From a virus: a DNA stretch of 64,000 nt. The stretch's first letter is position 1; each line of letters begins with the position of its first letter. The stretch covers positions 1-64,000 of IMG/VR virus record IMGVR_UViG_3300043410_001300; one strand, written 5' to 3'. Made by a program: the position numbers and the translations under genes. Below the pieces are notes generated by a model. It worked only from the letters and a program-made list of their open reading frames with translations. It was not told the DNA's origin and searched no databases. This document shows, in pieces, positions 33,801 to 37,306 of this stretch.

Positions 33801-34504
33801 GTTCTGTTATTACATTGAGTAAGCCATTAGTAAGCGGCACAGTTCTATCCTCGGGTGACATCTACACATTCTACAATCTACCTACAACCACTCAGTTCCA
33901 GTTTATTACCACTGGAAATGATAATATCAAGAAGGTAAAAGTAGGCAGTAAGGTACTATTCAAGCATGGTACAGATACGGTTACCACCGCCACTGGAAGT
34001 ACCGGTAAGTACATAACAGTAGCATCTTCCGCTAATATTACTGCCGGACAGTACGTAAGTGGAGCAAATATTGATACATTGAGAGTGATGTCTGTAAATG
34101 GTAGTACCATTGAATTAAATGCTAACTCCGCCGGAACGATATCTGGTAGTTACTCATTCTTCAATGCGGTGTCGATTGTTGAATTAAATAGTAATAATGA
34201 ACCGCAGGAAGTGGTTGAGTTCACTGTAACTAATAGCCACAAGAGCACAGATGCTACTTGGACAATCGAAATCGATAAGGAACCAGCAGTGCGAGTAGGT
34301 GATGTCGCAGTCATGAAATATCACGACTTTGATATCATAACCAGTCAACAAGTTGGCAATACATGGGTGATTACTACCACTGAAAATCCAAATATTGCTA
34401 CTGGCACTAACGCTTTGGCGTACATGACTTATGCTAAGACGCTGCCAATGCAGTTCGACGAGGACAGTATGGTTGCTACTTTCTTGAATAAGCAGATTAG
34501 ATAA
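15866..34504 (+). CDS. Giant virion protein (6212 aa), baseplate wedge/adhesin-like
   Basis: One uninterrupted frame of 18.6 kb. The N-terminus (LDFLPEIFKTETNDQFLSST, YSWDSFADIDKLVNYAQYYW) and a conserved block near residues 3180-3280 (YLPWLNKTSLIDVKHTIRQL, EVKPYHVYIKDF) are hallmarks of large structural proteins encoded after gp6 in aquatic T4-like phages, where gp7 lies. Modules I can see: FG-GAP-like propeller repeats (around residues 2317, 2496 and 2602); four CBM5/12-like carbohydrate-binding motifs with the W..Y..G..V.Y.G..Y pattern (about 1630, 3718, 4945 and 5011); at least six repeats of a beta module with a GMxVxFxGT-type strand (about 350, 2986, 3491, 4011, 4098 and 4228); and one YKIVSLGTTDWNTVTG module (about 4523). 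Separate gp7, gp8 and gp10 genes are not recognisable nearby, so several wedge functions may be fused here (inference). Confidence 0.75.
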   Translation: MVNQVRTLDFLPEIFKTETNDQFLSSTLDVLTKQPNMTRVQGYIGNKYGYAINAGDNYITEPTATRSNYQLDPAVVFLKEDTQSATDFIDYPSIIAALSNAGAVTDNHNKLFSNKFYSWDSFADIDKLVNYAQYYWLPLGPDAIQISQEITIDDILDKTSYTAPNGLEFVNGLKVNFGGIVHPENYKGVDYYVEGVGTSITLVPANELLCTEVTGGGIYTPWDNDPFDTVDWSISLYVPIQPDYIVMSRSSRERNAWSRGNRWFHQGVLDAHIKYNGVVTNNQYNTQTRAQRPIVEFQGNMSLYNSGTSFAAIVDFIDTRTKDALSLVAGQEHFIVSTDVNRTSNRVSTDGIVVNDTTNLVEGMKVTFSAITGTLPSPLSSATTYEIRSIDNVLSAITISSPSTTVNGSVITPNVIVVTPGAYDMKVSGISEIGLLNDTTVVFANDDDVNVRKTVYKVTSVEAGAGQKKIIALTPLPNVTVETEGQLYIAAGPGDYLGQAWRFSTEVDGIIRPAGEQGWIQSQKKIAINQSPMFDMFDSNDVSFSDKSFYMNSTFKGTKLFGYTIGTGTNDSILGFATTYSSPANTGDFLFTVHMNSDQFTYTNASTGATITKMISDGYAHHRLTTTSTVKRTGWVEAVAPSVQYQVFIFDVTDLNKDGLLCDVAMSSEAQTVWSPVKIYKNGEFVDSSYYTTTVDTVAGTTLIKFKTTLTVGDNVSVQLISEQVSKTAYYQIPSNLQSNPFNTQISSIAAGDLKNYYASIFGNAPRAAGLVFGQNNLGNLGDLAKYGNTIIQNSASLLLPGVFLRKSDYDLQTALQFNADEYMDYKHTVIQLASSGDYSVYQTPASILDDIIYQISSSKSESDSFYWSDMIPSGSPFKVNTYNFGATVSFATFSTSRVYDFASANYHSLVVYQTETVDNKTITTQLVRDIDYFVSTTEPSVTIKRTLTTGSTITVKEYNQTWGSYIPNTPTKLGLFAATVPTVVLDTTYTQPTYFIVGHDGSYTRLYGTYENNQLQDFRDIVLLEFETRIYNNLKITDASPVSYTDLMPGQWRKTGYTWEDILPAYTKNFLGWVGKNKLGDYRKQVFSSNNKFTFNYNKTTNKLSSTQKNPVLLKQGNWRGIYRWFYDTCNPAAAPWEMLGITSKPQWWDSRYGAAPYTSGNALMWQDIADGRVWNNGSPYIDNARIRPELLSVLPVDINGDLVDPLERIVDNYDSLTFERGWVAGDSGPTETAYLRSSTWPFDLMKLLSAFKPASFYNLLVDRDLYKYSTELGQHLFNGRYHLDPTQLTIYGSGTAKHSYINWVVDYINQTGTDGQASVATTLKNIDVRLTYRLAGFSDKQYLRFLTENTAPSATSNSLLIPDDSYSVLLYDNVPSDQVTYSSVIIQKTERGYTVWGNSLTKPYFSTVAPKTGPYQKLTFGTTTVQLSTVYEAGSNVSIAYGTEFYTVQGTSEFLRNYGRWLTERGIMFENMIDDSQVNWDSMIGEFISWAQQSWEVGSIISLNPNAKEFKVYKAGLIVQPLTLHKENFILNQNLITLKSQNMAVLRKNEEFTVRVLSDGDTVAYTNLNLSTVEHAIVFDNKTVFGDTIYNTDSGLRQTRLIMQGKKTADWSGYVNADGFILNQADIKEWNNSTKYPKGQIVLYKNKYWFAKELIQPTDTFDYTLWTESSYDNIKQGLLPNPSTIAYESSQLYDIQQANLEQDEDLLAFGLIGFRPREYMSLAALTDVTQVNIYKNMISSKGTNKSALAFKGATPLQGDLDYDVRENWAIKNSTFGSVLNSNFVEVQLYQNLLTGNPAIIGFGDAMSSTTDFSTVAFNSGVQQKVSIGDALLKGKKKVKGDKDYIYQNDLINYGRNPANANFLPTYSLTYVEERGLPSAGYVNIDDVDYYAYNLTDLNTTATNISELYRGDVVWVANYNSKWDVFTPVSIGTTLSTVRNNLDNTVTLIFAQPHGLLEDDPFVIVDFDDRVNGYYTVKSVSNLTSLVIDLSLAKTVVKLTGTGITFKLYSVRVSQASDLSAYSEAVPFSEFSTRLSWIDEDTNGNWSVLGAAPVYEKQKGTFDVDENGTDVNPGIAGYGKSVAYTSAIGELVVANAGLYRNGALLEPISGLTAVVASGTTAICSTPSTLYVLDFSTTIHTKIPIDGINTNTGVMTLSKDTNWLYVATGTVLTTYFKVGTTYTKVASTTVDSEITSLATAKDGSKVIVGAGNQSLDVNGETYSEAGVVYVYDRASRSYLQNVTDLTKKEFPVPASRDLVKAQVYVNASLKEEGAGDTMYKIAGKKIIFNTAPPVGTTVYINYGELTLQQTITSEKKHIGANFGRSVATNRYGAEVIIGAPYELATVNEVKNVEGAVYRFTNSGQRYGTVTATVTDAAVGILYIDGFEVPYNTEDTTNDAAIVALRYTVSKRNRVAYQINLIEPTNVIATYGDTPVISLYNKTGTAAVPNDQIDIVGGDCIVGSTTQSGAKSLENIGIMPYTRTQVLNDKNLDTNSQFGWTVAVNQDDSDRDSIIVSARSVDTFSETTFDFTNDLNAMNDCIFDNGATTFIDKFPFTGGVYQYDYLPSTTESIDAPGKYTFGQYCIIPTTDAERNKQAAAPHYGAALSFTDGVITIGSPDWYKNGTGRVTTFKINSKSTKTSSWYIDKQPLTQVDVARLSTISIYDTETNKTLDRLDYIDPAQGKMLSAVETNIDVISLVDPAVYTSGQIWGANKVGTTWLDTSNIRLMNYNQPDVVYNSRYFGRAFPGSTADIYTWISSSVLPVDYSGSGYTTNFNDYTSATIIDKSSNTLATEYYFWVKGYEEVPQGKTLSPTVLSQYILNPANSGVPFLAAITTNVVALYNAQDSIQSHASALHLGYSVGNNSDRGHQDWSLIQDGNDESFLSGMPLTIDGAPSGMYLKYVTSFMGMELNGLAVPDMELPKLVRYGTSFRPRQSMFVDRELALKNYVQYANSIMSKYTITETRGLYLLNQSSYITGSVVAESSTNIYITTEAGKTVTGLYIGQPVVFKGNAYGGLEANKTYYIVSTDTDKYGQYIRVSVTLGGAVISLTEYTGSMSVKLFDTTDYWSYADWWATGYSASTKVTLEVQTYTDLLTIGQGELVAGDFGNVTLSDGLVARVVKNGQGVNEYYVYSSTTSSWTRIGLQKGTISIDTAVYTTVAPIPSMEIYYIIRWIAEQLYVNELLIENNQSLIMMFNLIQSEGQQQQNYLPWLNKTSLIDVKHTIRQLLPYKQYKRDTRELVEGYLKEVKPYHVYIKDFSFTYDGTEYYNGSFTDFDLPAQYDTTTGKFLSPQLAYTSTASADQYSPTNTIWTDAAYSSWFKNYGLTISNSQVSAILVTGLTDDLSNTGTSIVVNESSVLPVNGIIKIGNETIKYTILDRSTNTISGLTRGLNFQQPTDYAAGTSVYLLPEAVMVMDSGRGYTSLPAITAHYDTTEYPYAPREQATFVAGLTETKLSSVTLTNSGSGYPVLPEIRVASSSITGTITSSQVDIVLHQIYLAGHQFVTGDCVIVSNIEDDSKTVGLKNNRYYYVNSVDEDHIALYNSYRDALVGYTTVEKSLAYESISVTKTITISQSFEVDALPFRTGDRIKLILASAPSTPLYYYVENLGVTPASVVSGKPLIALYSTYSKAMTGLTSDRVSVSGVGSISNLPDVDADRVAFTSTDKVDGVVAVTARVKLFTDNLPTREMRIGMKFDRVSYLSYAKDWNQETSLFGDSGWDTAAWGKGIYYSKNQLAVYNGTLYRANRNLNTTALADTFNLAYWDEVDSSDLSLTAADRIAGFYKPNANMPGFTMDDMSQLMTGVTSPWPTVKDPAFADTKTYAFVSGQVDLSNHTVQLRDTKPEVVTYVELIDSTSNNIINLTALPAVTDTSNVGMTLKSVDNVRIGDRIKFDGSLIGNILNSDGTDSKATVKDKSYVIKSINAARDIISISNTMINGTIGNAVTFTDASGYMTVLPVEYSTSNLYANGNITLNTTSFVENNSTVRFSNTSVTINATRTYSSTNSATPNQILVDTTKNIATGMTITFSGTSFGNISNSTTYFVKQVIDTNHITVSETLLGEAHTLTANTGALTAKVIGTFGKYNVQVASNTYSSNNFISVGSTDGLYAGMPVSFTGTMNGGLSNISTVGNNYYSVNSVSTSTLFDIKYTSNNAVVTLANGNKKMLATFIADGIINDSDYYVTSVNANNNVTLSSTVGGGTVKLLSATGVMSADISSFYLTSITDTKELIVNSSDAVNSLAIGDSIYFTGTSVGNVAVGNSTTNLYTVKSLNPATNKITVAEIDNLSQANGGHMTMWRVATPVKTAFATSDMVKVVYTYPTNRTTDYYFVHSVANTQITLHDDATAAVDGSNPVYVPDGAIGTVIKPQTIVALTDPIGYDSELNPRGFKPGTALEMTFEQSSNPTNFGLVNYKTYWVGIIDSVHAAVYESKDDAENDTNRIPLLNQVGGQFLYGITYDSIIKSPRDNSDTQVDIVGASFTSGYSPEEMVAGIVTDGINFTVTTRPGSTWEATGAVTVVNSSNLTANKKYKIVSLGTTDWNTVTGIPGVSYKAGDEIIARTSDSGTGTVTAVEYGHTGFNMVRISAVNPKTVYYPDGTKIYTDSTKSTLVNGIQFKDTVVNPVTIIVYGNDNYGQTRLTPTTKYLTGDYTVDWINQVVTFTAAGLAKGYVSYDIVVYEFGNGSHLVRSSSKYYPLKKVQDNKDSATKTYHSEIHLDVPYSQVELPTSDNFGLSTMVFAGSTTSDTTPLTYLTDITNPEYGSTDPLNFDYEDHYTIEPQRPYDPVNDPYNPAKIVFSKLYSNETDYVSFVLTTNVIGMFVVSTTDMNSTYIIDGVECVKYVAPLNVTTFNSLKLLVSLNDSQLTPKSIEYTNNFVTIMIDASKISVNNNIKVSYDSNGAGAPMTQWINAAQATAITFIEPVNTVLKSVSVTGTGGELSFQSTTVNYGTAWDNTKEYKEGAIVRYSGARYSAVSSSIGDPNWHTTVGTWVPSEWTLADIKVVISGTLNTVASFPVWDDSSAYAIGTVVNYGGALYSANVDITAPADPLIPNTWNAADWTLVQMATITGYTGTSTTYDLTASNNSTTITLSGVTTTSGRTDGLTFTVVASTAVTRIPYTLTGFLGDDNYSSIVVNKIRADGFFEGHSTIEMKVNDVVTITGLYTPDPQNPPIAGYHSPKKYYIAETDGYSIFKLTSYFGGVPDVAVTAGPTTGLTFSLQNNLVVEIDGLRVDGPSATQTYRKIIQVGKDELKLSYPTPVYGINEFDINYFTVLVNGSTIPQVNPSNTAQVNWSLNYDFAKGQFYQFDADFINAVFNPVIPATDAQIASGAWGFFDDGTPFDNQSSFNVVFNPTYLSLKTGDIVTLSYQVPGQIPPDTFTITVNDNKLGGTINIITSAIPSVNSKVAITSFGRTTNQSLRTQRVTDATINVIPRISTLVNTTTGSPFKGLVIDGTNPPLLTLDAAHSLTTKSPLQQVIIHGTAIRSMDGRRFYTSDTNYKTGATVQDKSRQVYLYNIDNPTSSTGWDTTAIAGPFSLTGSSYLQLLNIANTAESTIAINPLVINQPAGFKMTNVDRLYVSIIYGPNSGSMIGHREYVPTSKLSYVQYEDVSTLLIRQAVAPGDEVLITSMVPTASPNEGKFRINNTWNIVSGEPNSTTLHRENQVSRTYVTNVYSDTDGTITSFRVNNPHALVKKAVFSGTDSVLGSRTLDIDSVTGLYYCTVDNVNNKQVANIVVTAPGTTTPITSEFSFVGVSNATTVKILFNTRPVDASGIYLTKVDVTISAGNTVMINGEQLRYTNINLDYSSPSYGIITGLFRGLNTTGDKEIKVYDIVQSILDENISDTGNLNKTWYSNIIETTLPSANSVAGVHTFPYVATISSDGTSTLPEIGMVKSGDTIAFKTQTVKVTTGGNITVTDYISSNVTANVIYTNASSEEYVYATYYGNYSSTYQTMELVSTAGITIGMYITGNGVAADTTVTQIFGSVITLSKPLVSGTVLSSGDIYTFYNLPTTTQFQFITTGNDNIKKVKVGSKVLFKHGTDTVTTATGSTGKYITVASSANITAGQYVSGANIDTLRVMSVNGSTIELNANSAGTISGSYSFFNAVSIVELNSNNEPQEVVEFTVTNSHKSTDATWTIEIDKEPAVRVGDVAVMKYHDFDIITSQQVGNTWVITTTENPNIATGTNALAYMTYAKTLPMQFDEDSMVATFLNKQIR

Positions 34505-34506
34505 GG

Positions 34507-34515
34507 CATAAATAC
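34507..34515 (+). promoter_or_regulatory. Late-promoter motif CATAAATAC
   Basis: It lies just after the stop of the giant gene and ends three bases before the ATG of the 50-residue gene (34519). This is the same arrangement as at gp25. Confidence 0.5.
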
Positions 34516-34518
34516 AGT

Positions 34519-34671
34519 ATGGAAAAACAGAATAAATCAGAAATCGTGTCTTCTCAGGGCGAAATCCCTGAGAAGCAGCCGAATGAAAACGCCGGTTTCT
34601 ATTTTTCTAGTTTCTTAAAGATTACAGACCCCGAGACAGGGCAAGTCCTAGTTCAGGCAAGGGCAGATTAA
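34519..34671 (+). CDS. Small conserved-type virion-region protein (50 aa)
   Basis: MEKQNKSEIVSSQ... ending in FYFSSFLKITDPETGQVLVQ. The C-terminal half resembles the N-terminus of the next protein (VKGHIKIFDPNDGEVFVDKD): both read KI-x-DP-x-x-G-x-V-x-V. Small genes of this kind occur beside tail-fibre genes in aquatic T4-like phages. There is no Shine-Dalgarno, and a late-promoter motif sits three bases upstream. A perfect 10-bp hairpin falls inside its coding sequence. Function unknown; the shared motif suggests it binds the same partner as the 205-residue protein. Confidence 0.6.
   Translation: MEKQNKSEIVSSQGEIPEKQPNENAGFYFSSFLKITDPETGQVLVQARAD
34550..34575 (+). repeat. Perfect 10-bp hairpin inside the 50-aa gene
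   Basis: Arms CTTCTCAGGG and CCCTGAGAAG with a 6-base loop CGAAAT. No T tract follows, so it is not a classical terminator. It may act as an mRNA stability or processing element between the giant gene and the fibre genes. Confidence 0.6.
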
Positions 34672-34684
34672 TAAAGGATTACAC

Positions 34685-35302
34685 GTGGAACAACAAATAG
34701 GCATCTCAGTTAAAGGACACATTAAGATTTTCGATCCAAATGATGGTGAAGTTTTTGTGGACAAAGACAATGCTATTAACTACGAGAACATTTCTCTAGC
34801 TATTGGCAACTCCTTAAGTGACCGCGGCGTAGGTGCCATCTATCAAATGGCATTTGGTAACGGTGGAGCTAGCGTAGATAGCACCGGTCTAATCACCTAT
34901 TTGCCACCAAACGTAACAGGCGTGAACGCATCCTTGTACAATCAGACATATGCAAAGATTGTTGATGATAACCTAATCAGTAATCAAGACCCAACCCGTA
35001 ACAAGATGTCAGTTAGTCACACCAGTGGTAAAACTTACAGTGATATCTTAATCAGTTGCTTACTAGATTACGGCGAGCCTAGCGGACAATATGCTTTCGA
35101 TAATGCCACTGATAGTGACAGTGAATTCGTATTCGATGAACTGGGACTATTATGTAACTATGGCAGTGATGGCACTAGTAACCTAATCACTCGTCTAATC
35201 AGTCATGTTATCTTTCACCCTGTTCAAAAATCATTAAACAGACAAATTCAGATCGACTACACCATTCGTGTACAGGCGATCACTAACTTAGTAACGGTGT
35301 AA
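34685..35302 (+). CDS. Conserved tail-fibre-region structural protein
   Basis: 205 residues starting at GTG (34685), preceded by AAAGGA about seven bases upstream. The N-terminus ISVKGHIKIFDPNDGEVFVD leads to NAINYENISLAIGNSLSD. The end, VIFHPVQKSLNRQIQIDYTI, is also characteristic of a protein family conserved next to fibre genes in aquatic T4-like phages. Probably a baseplate-to-fibre connector or fibre-network component; no catalytic motif. It shares the KIxDPxxGxVxV motif with the 50-residue protein just upstream. Confidence 0.55.
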   Translation: MEQQIGISVKGHIKIFDPNDGEVFVDKDNAINYENISLAIGNSLSDRGVGAIYQMAFGNGGASVDSTGLITYLPPNVTGVNASLYNQTYAKIVDDNLISNQDPTRNKMSVSHTSGKTYSDILISCLLDYGEPSGQYAFDNATDSDSEFVFDELGLLCNYGSDGTSNLITRLISHVIFHPVQKSLNRQIQIDYTIRVQAITNLVTV

Positions 35303-35311
35303 GGAGCATAA

Positions 35312-37273
35312 ATGGCGGATTCATACAAAATTAATTACTACGGTAGCAATGGCAATGCTAATATGCAACTTACCGTCGGCCAAGCACTAGTACCTGGAAC
35401 TTCTACAACTACACCAACTGCCCAGACAACAGAAGCACAATTATCAAAGTCTATCATATTGGGCGGTCGTAACTACACTGATACTACTAGCGCAGTTAAT
35501 GGATATGGTAAAGCTCTTAATCAAAACTTTATGAGACTGACCGAGAGCTTTGCTGACACCTACACTTCTCATAGTAATACTACTAACTATCCAGCATATG
35601 TAGCAGGTCAATTAGTATTTGAGACCACGCCTCCCAATGTAAGTATTCCAGCAAATACCCTGTACATGTTTACTAGTTCTGGTAATTATGCCACTGCTAA
35701 CAAAGTTCAAATTCTAAGTAACGTTAATCCGCCTCACAAGATTGCCTGGGGTAGTAATAGTCCTAACGTTGAGAGTAATGTGGCTATTGTAAGTCAAGAT
35801 GGCAACGTAGTTATTGCGGTAAACGGTACACCTAACGTAGTCACTATTCAAAGTAGCGGCAATTCTAATAGCGGTAATATCACGTTCAATATCGGTACAC
35901 AATTTCAGTACACTTACACTAATGGTGGCATCGGCAACTTAACTGTTGACAGGTACTATGCTCCACAATCAGGCAACGGTACATCTCAGTTCTATGGTAA
36001 TGCTCATGGTTTAGAACACATCTGGGGTCCTAACGTAGATGACTTCGTACCGCTAGCAAATCTTGCGCTAGAAGTATCTAACGCTGCTCAACCTAACATT
36101 ACCAGCGTAGGCACCTTAACAGGCCTAACTGTATCTGGTAATACAACTTCTGGTAATCTTTCAGTCACGAAACAATTCACGGGCAATACTGCTAATCTAG
36201 ACAAACTCACCATGTCTAACGTAATCACTAGTACGTTGACTGGTAGTGCCCCATTCATTGTTGCTTCTAACTCTATTGTTAGTAACTTAAATTCTGAACT
36301 ATTAAACGGTTATGCTCCTTCTAAGTTAGTAGTAGCAGACACAGTGGTAGTTAGAGATACTAACGGCGGATTGACTGCTAATGGTATTACTGCTAACACT
36401 GTTGCTGGCACATTGACTACGGCGGCGCAACCTAACATTACATCGGTGGGCACACTAGATGGCTTAACAGTTGGCGGCGCCGGCATCGACGGTACAATCA
36501 TTGCAGGCAATCAACCGTACATCACCGATCTAGGCAATGTAACATTCAGCGGCAACATTACTATCGATGGTGTTATTAAAGGCACTGTTGAGGGTAACGC
36601 TACTAGTACAGTGACTGGGGGCAATGCCACATTCAGTTCACAAGTAGAGGCGCCAACAGGTAACTTCACTACAACGGTACAATCACCATCTGCTAACATC
36701 ACTAACGTGTTCGTTACCACAGGCAACATTACTACCGTAAACTCAACTACAGGCAACATTACTACCGTAAACTCAACTACAGTAAATGCCACTACAGTAC
36801 AAGCAACTACTATGACTACTGGCGGCTCAGGTACAGCCGGTACAATAACCGGTACATGGACACTGTCCTCTGGTAGTAAATTACAGTCAACTTACGCTGA
36901 CTTGGCAGAATACTACACTAGTGAACTAGATGTTCTACCTGGAACAGTGGTAGAATTCGGCGGCACCGAAGAAGTCCAGATGTGTGATACACGTAATAGT
37001 ACTCGTGTTGCTGGCATAGTATCTACTGATCCTGCTTATGTTATGAACGAGAAGACAGGTCAAACTAAGCCACGTATCTTGGTAGCACTAATAGGTCGAG
37101 TACCATGTAAGGTTTATGGTACTTGCTCTAAAGGAGATATGATGGTGGCAGCAGGTGGCGGATACGCTATGGCTAACAATAATCCAGCGATCGGGTCAGT
37201 GATCGGTAAAGCACTAGAAGATAAAACAACAACCGGTATCGGCACCATTGAGGTGGTAGTTGGACGACTTTAA
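35312..37273 (+). CDS. Long tail-fibre protein with G2-like C-terminal domain
   Basis: 653 residues. The N-terminal attachment domain reads ILGGRNYTD...GYGKALNQNFMRLTESFA...GQLVFE, as in the next fibre. The shaft is rich in Thr, Asn, Gly and Ser, with repeats such as AAQPNITSVGTLTGLTVSGN and TGNITTVNST. The C-terminus (about 535-653) runs from STYADLAEYYTSE through RVAGIVSTDPAYVMN to ALIGRVPCKVYG. This layout is known from fibre tips resembling Peptidase_G2/intramolecular chaperone domains, which cut themselves after trimer folding. I cannot confirm the catalytic residues. An AGGAG lies ahead of the ATG. The Thr/Ser-rich shaft would offer many O-glycosylation sites. Confidence 0.75.
   Translation: MADSYKINYYGSNGNANMQLTVGQALVPGTSTTTPTAQTTEAQLSKSIILGGRNYTDTTSAVNGYGKALNQNFMRLTESFADTYTSHSNTTNYPAYVAGQLVFETTPPNVSIPANTLYMFTSSGNYATANKVQILSNVNPPHKIAWGSNSPNVESNVAIVSQDGNVVIAVNGTPNVVTIQSSGNSNSGNITFNIGTQFQYTYTNGGIGNLTVDRYYAPQSGNGTSQFYGNAHGLEHIWGPNVDDFVPLANLALEVSNAAQPNITSVGTLTGLTVSGNTTSGNLSVTKQFTGNTANLDKLTMSNVITSTLTGSAPFIVASNSIVSNLNSELLNGYAPSKLVVADTVVVRDTNGGLTANGITANTVAGTLTTAAQPNITSVGTLDGLTVGGAGIDGTIIAGNQPYITDLGNVTFSGNITIDGVIKGTVEGNATSTVTGGNATFSSQVEAPTGNFTTTVQSPSANITNVFVTTGNITTVNSTTGNITTVNSTTVNATTVQATTMTTGGSGTAGTITGTWTLSSGSKLQSTYADLAEYYTSELDVLPGTVVEFGGTEEVQMCDTRNSTRVAGIVSTDPAYVMNEKTGQTKPRILVALIGRVPCKVYGTCSKGDMMVAAGGGYAMANNNPAIGSVIGKALEDKTTTGIGTIEVVVGRL
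36721..36780 (+). repeat. Perfect 30-bp tandem repeat in the fibre shaft
   Basis: Two identical copies (36721-36750, 36751-36780), each encoding ten residues with the core GNITTVNST. Being in frame and identical at nucleotide level, the pair can gain or lose units without breaking the gene. Confidence 0.9.
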
Positions 37274-37278
37274 GCACG

Positions 37279-37287
37279 ATAAATAAA
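37279..37287 (+). promoter_or_regulatory. Late-promoter motif GATAAATAA before the second fibre gene
   Basis: It lies 19 bases before the ATG at 37307, between the two long fibre genes. A second short AAATAA follows it. Confidence 0.5.
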
Positions 37288-37306
37288 CAAATAAGGATAA
37301 AAAGAG

